A stretch of DNA of 64,000 nucleotides from Nonomuraea sp. NEAU-A123. GTDB taxonomy: Bacteria > Actinomycetota > Actinomycetes > Streptosporangiales > Streptosporangiaceae. The DNA lies in contig NZ_JAHFZZ010000009.1 of NCBI RefSeq assembly GCF_018603905.1, forward strand, positions 372,001 to 436,000, in the 5' to 3' direction. How positions within the stretch are numbered: position 1 is the stretch's first letter; each line of letters begins with the position of its first letter. Of this stretch, positions 19,214 to 32,100 are shown in pieces. The position numbers and the translations under genes were made by a program. Below the pieces are notes generated by a model. It searched no databases, was not told the DNA's origin, and saw only the letters and a program-made list of their open reading frames with translations.

Positions 19214-19992
19214 CAGGACTGCTCTCCCCTGTCCCACAGCGCCAGGTGGGCCATCCGCTCGGCCACCGCCTTGCTGGGCGGGAGCGTCAACTCGTCCACG
19301 ACCCGGCCGCGGGAGATGAAGTAGACGTGGTCGGCGTAGGCCGCGATCCGCGGATCGTGCGTGGCCACCACCACGGTCTGTCCGGCCGCCCGCGCCGACT
19401 CGCGCAGCAGGCCGAGCACCCGGTCGATGTCGTGGGAGTCCTGCGCGCAGGTCGGTTCGTCGGCGAAGATCACCGGCGCCCGGCCGACCACGGCGCGGGC
19501 GACCGCCACCCGCTGCTGCTCGCCGAAGGACAGCTTGTCCGGCAGGTCGTGCAGGCGGTCCGCCAGACCGATGTGCGCGATCACGCTGTCGAACAGCGTG
19601 GTGTCCATGCTCCGGCCCGACAGGTGGAGGGGCAGCGCGATGTTCTCCGCCACGTCCAGGGCGGGCAGCAGATTGGGCCCTTGGAAGACGAAGCCGAGCC
19701 GGTCTCGCCGCAGCCTGGTCAGCGACGCGTCGTCGAGGTCCATGAGCTCCTCGCCGTCGAGGAACACCGATCCCGAGGTCGGCCGTTCCAGTCCTGACGC
19801 GCATCGCAGCAGCGTGCTCTTCCCGGATCTCGACGGCCCGATGATCGCGGTGAGCGCGCCTTTTCCGCAGCCGATGGTGATGCCTTCCAGCGCCGCGAGA
19901 CTGCCCGTCCGGGTGTTGTACGTTTTTCGCACGGAAGTTAACCGCACGATGTCGTCTCCGCCGCTCCTCTGATTGTCTCCCAGTCTGCTCAT
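19213..19992 (-). CDS. ABC transporter ATPase, MacB/LolD-like
   Basis: An ATP-binding subunit of about 259 residues. Walker A is GPSRSGKST, the signature is LSFGEQQRVAVARA instead of LSGGQ, Walker B is VIFADEPTCAQDS where relatives have GALDS, and the switch His lies in VVVATHDP. Lys, Asp, Glu and His are retained, so it should still bind ATP, but three conserved contact positions differ. The ATG at 19992 has only a distant GGAG. A GTG at 19947 has GGAG eight bases upstream and would begin directly before RLTSVRKTYN, so the true start may be there. Shortly downstream is an in-frame TTA codon (19939-19941). It is coupled to the permease and lies 142 bases after the giant PKS. Confidence 0.88.
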   Translation of the reverse strand: MSRLGDNQRSGGDDIVRLTSVRKTYNTRTGSLAALEGITIGCGKGALTAIIGPSRSGKSTLLRCASGLERPTSGSVFLDGEELMDLDDASLTRLRRDRLGFVFQGPNLLPALDVAENIALPLHLSGRSMDTTLFDSVIAHIGLADRLHDLPDKLSFGEQQRVAVARAVVGRAPVIFADEPTCAQDSHDIDRVLGLLRESARAAGQTVVVATHDPRIAAYADHVYFISRGRVVDELTLPPSKAVAERMAHLALWDRGEQS

Positions 19993-20134
19993 AGAACAGA
20001 TCGTAATCTCCCGTTCATATTCGGCGCATCGGCCTGAAGGGCCATCCGGGCCCTCCTCTTCGGGGATGGTTCGGTGGCATGAACGGTACTCGGGACGGAA
20101 AATCTCGTATTTTGTCAGCGCCCGTGACATATCC

Positions 20135-23100
20135 TCAGAATTCTTTGTCGAGAATGGTGAAAAGTTCTTCCGCGCTGGCCGATTCGAGTCTCGGCTCCGC
20201 CGGGTCGGCCGCCGTCCGGCCGTGCGCCTCGGTCCATTTCGCGGTGAGGGCCTTGAGCCGGGCGGTGATCCTCGCGTGCCCGTCGGGGTCCGGTACGAGG
20301 TTGTCCAGCGCGTGCTCGAGCTCCGTCAGTTCGGCCTCCAGGGGTTCGGCGGCCGCCTCGTCGTCGCCGAGCAGTTCGGACTTGATGTAGTCGGCCACCG
20401 CGGACGGTGTCGGGTAGTCGAAGACGAGCGTGGCGGGCAGGCGCACGTCCGCCGCCGCGCTCAGCCGGTTGCGCAGCTCGACGGCGGTCAGCGAGTCGAA
20501 GCCCAGCTCCTTGAACCCCCGCACCGGATCGACGGGGTCCCCGGTGGCGTGGCCGAGCACCGCGGCGACGTGGGTCCGTACCAGGGTCAGCAGCAGGCGG
20601 TCACGGGCCGCCCTGGACAGGGGGGCGAGCTGATCCGCCAGCGAAGCCGGGGCGGTGACCTGGGCGGTGGCGGGCGCCCGGCTGATCGGCGCGGTGACCA
20701 GGCCACGGAGCATCGCCGGCGGCCCTTCCTCCCGCGACCGCATGGCCGCGAGATCCAGCCGGATCGGCACCAGCGTGGCCTCGTCGCGCGCGAGCGACTC
20801 GTCGAACAGGGCCAGCCCCGCCTCGGCCGACAGCGGCAGCAGGCCAGAGCGGCGCAGCCGCCGCAGATCGGCCTCGCCGAGCTGGGCGGTCATGCCGCCG
20901 ACCTCCGGCGCCCACATGCCCCATGCCAGCGAGACCGCCGGCAGACCGGCCGCCCTGCGGTGCGCGGCCAGCGCGTCGAGGAAGGCGTTGGCCGCCGCGT
21001 AGTTGCCCTGCCCGGCGGCGTCGAGCGTGCCGGCCGAGGAGGAGAAGAGCACGAAGGCCGACAGGTCGAGATCTTCGGTGAGCTCGTGCAGGTGCCAGGC
21101 GGCCTCGGCTTTGGGCTGCCAGACCGTGTCCACCTGCGCGGGCGTGAGCGAGTCGATGACGCCATCGGCCACGACGCCCGCCGTGTGCACGACCGCGGTC
21201 AGCGGCCGGTCCGGCGCCACCCTCCCGAGCAGTGCGGCCAGGGCGTCCCGGTCGGCGACATCGCAGGCCGCGACCTCGACGCGGGCGCCCTGCTCGGTGA
21301 GCTCCGCGCGCAGCCGATCGGCGCCCGGGGCCTCGAGCCCTCTGCGGCCGACGAGCAGCAGGTCGCGCACGCCGTGCTCGGCGACCAGATGCCGGGCCAC
21401 CAGCGCGCCGAGTCCGCCCGTGCCGCCGGTGACGAGCACGGTGCCGGGCCGGTCGAGGGGCGTCGGGACGGTCAGCACGATCTTGCCGATGTGCCGGGCC
21501 TGCGCCATGTGGCGGAACGCCTCCGGCGCGCGGCGCACGTCCCAGGCCCGGGTCGGCAGCGGTTCGAGTACGCCGCCCTCGAACAGCTTCACCAGCTCGG
21601 TCAGGATCTCCCTGGTCCGGTCAGGCCCGGCGTCCGAGAGGTCGAAGGGCGTGTAGCGGACCCCGGGCGCGATCGTGTCCGGGGAGCGGAGGTCGGTCTT
21701 GCCCATCTCCACGAACCGGCCACCCTCGGAAAGCAGTCCCAGCGAGGCGTCGATGAACTCGCCTGCCAGCGAGTTGAGCACCACATCCACCGAGCCGAAC
21801 TTCTCCGCGAACTCCAGCGTCCTTGAGGAGGCCACATGCTCCGCATCCAGCGGCAATGCTCCCCACTTGCCCACACTCGCCGTGCCGAACACCTCCGCAC
21901 CCAGCCAGCGAGCGAGCTGCACCGCCGCCATCCCCACCCCACCGGCAGCCGCGTGAATCAGCACCCGATCCCCCGACCGCACTCCGCCCAGATCGACCAG
22001 GCCGTAGTAGGCGGTCGCGAACACGGCCGGCATCGCGGCCGCGGTCACGAAGGACCAGCCGGCCGGCATGTGCGCGATCATCCGGTGGTCGGTCGTCGTG
22101 TAGGGCCCGAAACTCTCCTCGAACAGCCCGAGCACCCTGTCGCCCGGGGCGAACGCGGTGACGCCGGAGCCGACCTCGACGATCACGCCGGCGCCCTCGG
22201 TCCCGAGGGACGCCGCACCGGGGTACATGCCGAGGGCCATCAGGACATCGCGGAAGTTCAGTCCACCAGCCCGCACCGACACCCGTACCTCGAACTCGCC
22301 CAGGGGCCGTCGGGCCGCGTCGCAGACTGCCGCTTCCAGGGCGTCGATCGTGCCCGGCTCGGTGATCTCCAGACGCCAGGACTCCGCACCGGCCGGCGGC
22401 TTCAGCAGGCCGTCGTCGTCGGTCCTGGTCAGCCGCGGCGCGCGGGCCTCGCCCTCGCGCAGGGCCAGCTCAGGTTCCTGACCGGCCAGTACGGTAGGCA
22501 ACGCCCGGTAGGAGGCCTCCGTGCCGTCCACGTCGATGAGCAGGAACCGGCCGGGGTTCTCGGCCTGCGCGGCGCGTACCAGACCCCAGACGGGCGCGTG
22601 GACGAGATCGGGGGCGTCGTCATCGGCGGTGGCGCGCACCGAGCCACCGGTCACCAACGCCAGCCTGGCGCCGGCGAAACGGTCGTCGGCCAGCCAGTCC
22701 TGCAGCAGGGCGAGCGTTCGGCCGGTCACGTCGCGGGCGGCCGCCGAAGGGTCGGCCGACGCGGACGCGAACCCGGCGGAGACCAGCACCACCGTCGGCG
22801 TGACGCTCAGCGCGGCCAGCCCCACGGCGGTGCGCACGGGGAGTCCCGCGGAACGCAGGGCCCCGGGCAGCTCGTCATCCTCGGTGCCGAGCACCGCCCA
22901 GTCGTCCCAGGGCGCGCCGGTGGTCACCGGTGTCCACGTCACCTGGTACGGCGAGGCGCCGGTCCCGTTCCGGCCGGCGCGGAGCCCGGCGCCGGAGACC
23001 GGCCGCATGGCCAGCGAGCCCACCGTGGCCAGCGGCGCGCCTGTGGCGTCCGCCACGGTCAGCAGGGGTGCGCCGGAGCCGTCGGCGGATACCCGTACGC

Positions 23101-26100
23101 GGGCGGCAGCGGCGCCGGTCGCGTACAGGCTGACCTCGCTCCAGGTGAAGGGCAGCTCGACCTGCTGGTCCTCGCTCGGCTCGGCCAGCCCGATGGCGTG
23201 CAGCACGGCGTCGAACAGCGCCGGATGCAGACCGAAGCGGCCGGCGTCCGCGGCCACGGCGTCGGGCAGCTCGACGTCGGCGAACACCTCGCCGTCGCGC
23301 TGCCAGGCCGCGCGCAGCCCCCGGAAGGCGGGTCCGTACGCCACGCCTTCGCCGGCCAGCCGCTCGTAGAGTCCGCCGACGTCGATGGGCTCGGCGCCGG
23401 GTGGCGGCCATTCGGCCAGGTCGAAGGCGGGCCGTTGCGCTCCGACTGCGAGAGTCCCGGTCGCGTGCCGGATCCAGGGCCGCTCGCCCGCGGCGGCCCG
23501 CGAGTACACGGTCAGCGTATGGCGGCCCGAGTCGTCCGCGCCGGAGACGATCACTTCGATCGTGACGGCGTCCCGCTCCCCCAGCACGAGGGGGGTCTCC
23601 AGGGTCAGCTCTTCTACGAGGTCGCACCCTGCCTGGTGGCCGGCCGCGACGGCGAGCTCGACGAAGGCCGTGCCCGGCACCAGTACGGTGTCGAGGATCC
23701 GATGATCGGCCAGCCAGGGGTGGGTGCCGAGCGAGAGCCTGCCGGTGAACAGCGATCCACCGGTGTCGGGCAGTTCGACGGCGGCGCCCAGCAGAGGATG
23801 ATCCGCGGCCTCCAGCCCGAGGGAGGCGGGATCACCGCCGTGGTGGGAGGACCGCAGCCAGTAATGGCGACGCTGGAAGGCGTAGGTGGGAAGGTCCACC
23901 GCCCGCCCGGCGCCGTCGAAGAACGCCTCCCAATTCACTTCCGTCCCGCGCGCGTACGCCCGGCCGAGGGCGGTCACCAGTTGCCCGGCCTCGTCCCGAT
24001 CGCGCCGCAGCACCGGCAGCGCCACCGGCACGGGCCCCTGCTCCTGCACCAGCCCCGACAGCACGCCGTCGGGACCCAGCTCCAGAAGGGTCCGCACGCC
24101 CCGTTCGCGCAGGAAGGCGACGCTGTCGGCGAACCGCACCGGCTCTCGCAAATGCCGCACCCAGTACTCGGCCGAGAACTCCCGTACCGGCTCGCCGGTC
24201 AGGTTCGACACCACCGGGATCTCCGGGACGCCGTACTCCAGCCCGCCGGCCACCTCACCGAAGGCGCCGAGGATCGGCTCCATGCGATGGGAGTGGAACC
24301 CGTCGCTGACCCGCAGCCGCCGGCACCTCACCCCGCGCCGGGCGAACTCCTCCGCCACCCGCTCCACGGCGGGCTCGTCGCCTGAGACCACGACCGAAGC
24401 CGGCCCGTTCACCGAGGCGATCGCCACCCCGGACAGGTCGGATATTTCGGACAGCAGGTCGGCCACGGTCCGTTCTCCCGCTCCGACCGCGACCATCGCC
24501 CCGCCTGCGGGCAGGCTCCCCATCAACTGGCCACGGGCCGCCACCAGCGCGCACGCGTCCTCCAGGGACAGCACCCCGGCCACGTGCGCGGCCGTCAGCT
24601 CTCCCACCGAGTGACCCAGCAGGTAGTCGGGCACCACGCCCCATGACTCCAGCAGCCGATAGAGGGCCACCTCTACCGCGAACAGCCCCGTCTGGGCGTA
24701 CAGCGTCTGATCCAGGAGCTCCGGCCGCCCCCACATCACCTCGGTCAGCGGCACGTCCAAGTAGCGGTCCAAGCCCGCGGCCACCGCCTCCAGATGTCCC
24801 TTGAACGCGGGGAACGCCCTGGTCAGCTCCAGGCCCATCTCCGTCCGCTGACTTCCCTGACCGGTGAACATGAACCCCAGCCCGCCCCGGGAGCCCTCCC
24901 CGAGTCCTTCCGGACCGGTCACGACGTCGACCGGCTCAGCCCCCGCGGCCACCCGCGCCAGGCCCGCCACCAGTTGCTCCCGGTCGGCCGCGACCACGAC
25001 GGCGCGATGGCTCAGCAGTGAACGCGTTCGCACCAGCGAATGACCCACCTCGGCCGGCCCGGCCGCCGCGGATCCCACGACGAAGTCCCGCAGCCGCTCC
25101 GCCTGCGCCCGGACGCCGTCCTCACCGCGACCGGAGACCACCACGGGCACCGGCACGTCAGCGGGAGCCGGCGCGTCATCCGGAACCGGGTCCTCGGCGG
25201 GAACGCCCTCGATCACCACATGCGCGTTGGTCCCGCTGATCCCGAACGACGACACTCCCGCCCGGCGCGGACGGTCGCCGCCGGGCCAGGGGGTCGGCTC
25301 GGTCACCAGCGACACCGCGCCGGCCGACCAGTCCACGTGCGAGGACGGGGAGTCGACGTGCAGCGTCTTCGGCAGGACGCCGTGCCGCATCGCCATGACC
25401 ATCTTGATCACACCGGCGACACCCGCCGCGCACTGGGTGTGGCCGATGTTGGATTTGACCGTGCCCAGCCACAGCGGCCGATCCTCCGGACGATCCTGTC
25501 CGTAGGTGGCCAGCAGCGCCTGCGCCTCGATCGGGTCCCCGAGCGTCGTGCCCGTGCCGTGGCCCTCGACCGCGTCGATGTCGGCCAGGCCGAGACCGGC
25601 GTTGGCCACCGCCTGGCGGATCACCCGCTGCTGGGAGGGGCCGTTGGGCGCGGTCAGCCCGTTGCTCGCACCGTCCTGATTGACCGCACTGCCCCGCACC
25701 ACCGCCAGCACCTGATGGCCAAGGCGCCGCGCGTCCGACAACCGCTCCAGCAGCACCAGGCCCACGCCCTCGGCGAACGCCGTACCATCCGCCGCTTCGG
25801 CGAAAGCCTTACACCGCCCATCCCGCGCCAGCCCCCGCTGCCTGCTGAACTCCACGAAGATCTCGGGCGTGGACAGCACGGTCACACCGCCGGCCAGCGC
25901 CAGCGTGCTTTCGCCGCGGCGCAGCGACTCGCAGGCCAGATGCATGGCGACCAGGGACGACGAGCACGCCGTGTCCAAGGTCATGGCGGGCCCCTCCAGG
26001 CCGAGCGCGTAGGCGACGCGGCCGGACATCACCGAGCTGGAATTGCCGGTGATCAGGTATCCCTCCACCTCCTCGGGCAGCGGCGCGGGCCCGGTGGCGT

Positions 26101-29100
26101 AGCCGGTGGCGGAAGCGCCGACGAACACACCTGTCGGACTGCCCCTGAGGTCGCCGGGGTCGATGCCCGCGCGTTCGAGGGCCTCCCAGGAGGCTTCGAG
26201 CAGCAGCCGCTGCTGCGGGTCCGTGGCCAGGGCCTCGCGGGGCGAGATCCCGAAGAAGGCCGCGTCGAACTCTCCGGCCTCGTACACGAACCCGCCCACC
26301 CGCGCATAACTGCTGCCGGCGCTCTCGGTGTCGGGGTCGTAGAGCCGCTCCAGGTCCCAGCCCCGGTCGGCGGGGAACTCCGCCATCGCGTCCCGGCCCT
26401 CGACCAGCATGCGCCACAGGGCCTCCGGCGAGTCGACGCCACCGGGATAGCGGCAGCTCATCCCGACGATGGCGATCGGATCGTCGTCGAGCGGCGCGGC
26501 GGGCGCGGCGACCGGCGCGGCCGGCGACTCGGCGCCGAGCAGCTTGCCCTTGATGTGCTGGGCGAGTACGGCGGGCGTCGGATAGTCGAAGACCAGCGTG
26601 GCCGACAGCCGCAACCCGGTGGCGGCGTTGAGCCGGTTGCGCAGCTCGATGGCGGTCAACGAGTCGAAGCCCAGCTCCTTGAACGCCCGGCCGGCGTCCA
26701 CCGAGGCGGCGTCGGCGTGGCCGAGCACGGTGGCGGCCTGCGCGCGGATCAGGGAGACGAGCACCTGGTCGCGTTCGGTCTCGGGCAGCCCGGCCAGTTG
26801 CCGCTCCAGAGCGGAGACGGCACCGGCGGGTACGGCGCTCGCGGCGACGTTCCGCTGCGCGGGCATGTGGACCAGGCCGCGGAGCAACGGATGCACCGAG
26901 GCGGACTCGCGGCGCATCGCGGCGAGGTCGAGGCGGATCGGCGCCAGCAGGGCCTCGTCCACCGTCAGGGCGGCGTCGAAGAGCGCCAACCCCTCCTCGG
27001 ACGAGAGGCCACGGGCGCCCGACCGCTCCATCCGCGCTATGTCGGCCTCGCGCAGGTGGGCGCTCATGTTGCTGCGTTGTTCCCAGAAGCCCCAGGCCAG
27101 CGACACCGCGGCGAGGCCGTGCGCGCGCCGGTGCGCCGCCAGGGCGTCCAGGAACACGTTCGCCGCCGCGTAGTTGCTCTGCCCGGCGTCGCCCAGGACA
27201 CCGGCCGCGGAGGAGAACAGCACGAACGCCGACACATCCAGCTCCCGCGTCAGCTCGTGCAGGTTCCACGCCCCGGCGACCTTCGGCCGCAGCACGGCGT
27301 CCACGCGCTCCGGCGTCAGCGAGTCCAGTACCCCGTCGTCGAGCGCTCCGGCGGCATGTACCACCCCGCGCAGCGGCGCCTGTGCCGAGACCTCTGCCAG
27401 CACCTTGGCCAGCGCGTCCCGGTCCGCCACGTCGCAGGCCGCGACGCGTACCCGCGCGCCCAGTCCGGACAGCTCCTGCAGCAGTTCCGCCGCACCCGTG
27501 GCCGACATCCCCGACCGGCTCACCAGCAGCAGGTCCCGCACCCCGTGCACCGTCACCAGATGGCGCGCCACCAGCGCGCCCAGGCCGCCCGTGCCGCCGG
27601 TGACGAGCACCGTCCCGCCGCCGCCGCCGAACGTGGGCGGCATCGACAGCACGATCTTCCCGGTATGCCGGGCGAGCGACATGAACCGCAGCGCCTCCCC
27701 GGCCCGCCGCACATCCCAGACCCGGACGGGCGGCAGCTCCAGCACACCCCTCTCGAACAGCGCCAGCACCTCGGCGAGCTGGTCGCGCAGGCGGTCGGGG
27801 CCGGCCTCCATCAGGGAGTACGGGAGGTACCGCACGCCCGGGTGGGCATCGGCGACCTGGCCGGCCTCGCGGACGTCGGTCTTGCCGATCTCCAGGAACC
27901 GGCCGCCCTCGGACAGCAGTCCCAGTGAGGCGTCCAAGAACTCGCCGGCCAGCGAGTTGAGCACCACATCCACCCGGCCGAACTTCTCCGCGAACTCCAG
28001 CGTCCGCGACGAGGCCACATGGTCTTCGTCCAGCGCGAGCGCTCCCCACTTGCCTTCGCTCGCCGTGCCGAAGACCTCCGCGCCGAGCCAGCGAGCGAGT
28101 TGCACCGCTGCCATCCCGACCCCACCGGCGGCCGCGTGGATCAGCACCCGGTCGCCCGACCGGACCCCGGCCAGATCGACCAGGCCGTAGTAGGCGGTCA
28201 GGAACGCCACCGGTACCGATGCCGCCTCGGCGAACGACCACCCGGCGGGCATACGAGCCAGCAACCGCCGATCCGTCACCCCCACCGGACCGAACGCGCC
28301 ATCCAGCAACCCCAGCACCCGATCACCGGGCACCAGATCGGCAACCCCGGCTCCCACCTCCAGCACCACACCCGCGATCTCGCCGCCGATGGGCTCGTCG
28401 TGTTCGGGCACCATGCCGAGGGTGACGACCAGGTCCCGGAAGTTGAGACCGGCCGCGCGTACCGACACCCGCACCTCGTCCGGCCCGAGCGGGCGGGCCG
28501 CCTCCGGGCACGGGACCAGTGACAGGCCGTCCAGGCTGCCCTTGATCGCCGCGTCCAGGCGCCATTCCGGGGCGCCCGCGGGGGGTGTCAGCGTGTCGTT
28601 GGTGGCCGCGCGGGCCAGCCTGGGCACCAGCAGCTCGCCGGCGCGCAGGGCGAGCTGCGGCTCGGTGAGCGCCGCGAGCACGGCGGGCACCGGTACGTCG
28701 GAGTGGTCGAGGTCCAGCAGGACGAAGCGGCCGGGGTGCTCCGACTGCGCGGACCGCAACAGGCCCCACACCGGCGCGTTCGCCAGATCCCGCACCTCCG
28801 CGTCGGTCCCCGCCGCCACCGCGCCGCAGGTCACCACGACAAGCCGCACCGAGGCCAGCCGCTCGTCAGCCAGCCAAGCCTGTACGAGCCCCAGCGCCCG
28901 GTGCGTCGCCGCCCGCGCACCGTCCGGAACGTCGCCGCCCACCTGTTCCATGAAGCCGTCCGACCCGAAGGTTACGAAAACCGTGTCGGGCAGCCGATCC
29001 GATGTGGTCAGCGCCGTCAGGTCGGCGAACTCGGCGCTCGCGATGCCGGCCCGGCGCAAGCCGTGCGGGTCCGGCCCGAGTACCGCAGCACCCCCGGCCG

Positions 29101-32100
29101 CTGTCGCCGACGGCAGCGCGGGCGCCGCGGTCCATGCGACGCGGAACAGCGAGTCGCCATGGGCGACCGAAGCGGCGGAGAGTTGCTGTGCCGAGGCCGG
29201 GCGCGAGATCAGCGAGCGCACGGTGGCGACGGGCACGCCCGAGGTGTCGGCCAGCCACAGCGACAGGGTGTCGGGCCCCGCCGGAGACAGCCGGACTCGG
29301 ACGGCCGAGGCGCCGGTGGCCCGGAGGGACACGCCGGTCCAGGCGAAGGGCAGGCTCAGGCGCTCATCGGCGGTGTCCAGCAGCGACCCCGCGTGCAGCG
29401 CCGCGTCGAGCAGCGCCGGGTGCAGCCCGAACAGCTCGGCCTCACGCCGCGCCTGCTCGGGCAGCGTGACCTCGGCGAAGACCTCGTCACCCCGCCGCCA
29501 AGCCGCCTTCAGCCCCTGGAACAACGGACCGTAGCCGTAGCCGGCCGAGGCGAGCCGTTCGTACAGGCCGTCGAGGTCCGCGGGGGTGGCTCCGTCCGGC
29601 GGCCACTGGGCCAGGTCGAAGACCTCGGGCGCGTCGTCGACGGCCACGTACCCGCTCGCGTGGCGGGTCCACGGCGCGTCGGCCGGAGCGTCCTCCGACC
29701 GCGAGTGCACGCCGATCCGGCGGCGCCCCGCGTCCTCTGGCGCTCCGACGGACACCTGCAACCACACGCCGCCGCGCTCGGGGACGACGAGCGGCGCCTC
29801 CAGCGTCAGCTCCTCCAGCAGGCCGCAGCCGACCTGGTCGCCCGCCCGGATGGCGAGCTCGACGAAGGCGGTGCCGGGCAGCAGCAACGTGCCGGCGGCG
29901 GCGTGGTCGGCCAGCCAGGGGTGGAGCTGGAGCGAGAGCCGTCCGGTGAGGAGCGCCCCGCCGGATTCGGCGAGCGTCACGGCCGCGCCCAGCAGCGGAT
30001 GGCCGGGGGCGGTCAGTCCCGCCGAGGCGACGTCCCCGGCCGAGGTCCGGTTCTCCAGCCAGTAGTGCCTGCGCTGGAAGGCGTACGTCGGCAGATCGAC
30101 CTGCTTCGCGCCGGTGAGCAGGCTGTCCCAGTCGACGGACACACCGCGTACGTGCGCCTGCGCGACCGAGGCCAGCACGCGCCGCAGATCGCCTTCGCCA
30201 CGGCGCAGCGTGCCGGAGGCGAACGCGTCGGCCCCGGCCTCTTCGATCGTGTCCTGCACGCTCATCACGAGCACCGGATGCGCGCTCATCTCCAGGAACG
30301 CGTCGTGTCCCCGCGCGAGCAGCCCCTCTATCACGGCCTGGAACTCGATCGGCTGACGGGCGTTGTGGAACCAGTAGTCGGCGGTCAGCTCCTCGGTGTC
30401 CAGCACACCACCGGTGACGGTGGAGTAGAACGGCACGTCTCCCATGGTCGGGGACACGGTTCGGAGCATCTCGGTCAGTTGCTCGCGCAGCGGGTCGACC
30501 TGATCGCAGTGGGAGGCGACGGTGGTGGGCAGCAGGCGCGCCCGCAGGCCGTCCGCCTCGCACTGGGCGACGAGTTCGGCCAGGGCGGCTTCGTCGCCCA
30601 CGGCGGTGCACGACGAGGGGCCGTTCTTCGCCCCGATGGACAGCCGTCCCTCCCAGCGGGTCAACCGCTCCTCCACCGCACCGGCCGACGCGCCTATCGC
30701 GGCGATTCCGCCCCGGCCCATCAGGCGCTCGGCGAACAGGCGGCTGCGCAGCACGATCACGCGTACGGCGTCGGCCAGCGACAGACCGCCGGCCACGTAG
30801 GCGGCGGCGACCTCGCCCTGCGAGTGGCCCACGACGGCGGCCGGCCGCACGCCCAGCGACTCCCAGAGGGCGGCCAGCGACACCATCACCGCGAACAGCG
30901 CCGGCTGGACGACGTCGAGCCGTTCGAACGAAGGGGCGCCCGGCTCGCCACGCAGCACATCGAGCAGCCGCCAGTCGACATAGGACTCGATCTCCGCCGC
31001 GCACTCGTCCATGCGCCGCGCGAAGACGGGGGACGAGTCCAGAAGCTCCACGGCCATGCCCGCCCACTGCGAGCCCTGGCCGGGGAAGATGAAGACCGCG
31101 CGGCGCTCCGCGGTGGCCTCGCCCTCGATCACGTCGGCGGCGGGCTCGCCTTCGGACAGAGCGGTCAGCCCGGCGAGCAGTTCCGCCCGGTCACCGGCGA
31201 CGACCACCGCGCGGTGTTCCCAGGTCGAGCGCGAGGTCACCAGCGAGTGGGCGACGTCGGCCAGGTCAAGGTCCTCGTGTTCCGCCAGATGGGCGGCCAG
31301 CCGGGCGGCCTGCCCGCGCAGCGCCTCCGGCGCCTTCCCGGACAGCACCATGGGGACGACGGCCGGGGGCAGACCGCCGTCCCCGTCCAGGGTGGCTTCT
31401 ACTGGCGGCTCCTCGAGGATGAGGTGCGCGTTGGTGCCGCTCACGCCGAAGGACGAGACGCCGGCTCGCCGCGGCGTACCGTTGGCGAGCCAGGGCCGGC
31501 TCTCGGTGAGCAGTTCGACCGCGCCGAGCGACCAGTTGACGTACGGCGACGGCTCGTCCACGTGCAGGGTGCGGGGCAGCGTCTCGTGACGCATGGCCAT
31601 GGCCATCTTGATCACACCGGCCACGCCGGCCGCCGCCTGGGTGTGCCCGATGTTCGACTTGATCGAGCCCAGTCTCAGCGGCCCGCGTTCGCCCCGGTCC
31701 TTTCCGTACGTGGCCATCAGCGCGTGCGCCTCGATCGGGTCCCCCAGCTTGGTGCCGGTGCCGTGCGCCTCGACCACGTCGATCTCGGCCGGTGACAGCC
31801 CCGCGTCGGCCAGCGCCCGGCGGATCACCCGTTCCTGGGAGGGACCGTTCGGGGCGGTCAGGCCGCTGCTCGCGCCGTCCTGGTTGATCGCCGAACCCCG
31901 GATGACCGCGAGCACGGGGTGGCCCCGGCGGCGCGCGTCCGACAGCCGCTCGATCGCGAGGATCCCGACGCCCTCGGAGAAGCCGGTGCCGTCGGCGGAG
32001 GCGGCGAACGCCTTGCAGCGGCCGTCCGCGGCGAGCACCCGCTGCCGGCTGAACGCGGTGTAGGTGCCGGGGGTGGACATCACGGTCACGCCGCCGGCCA

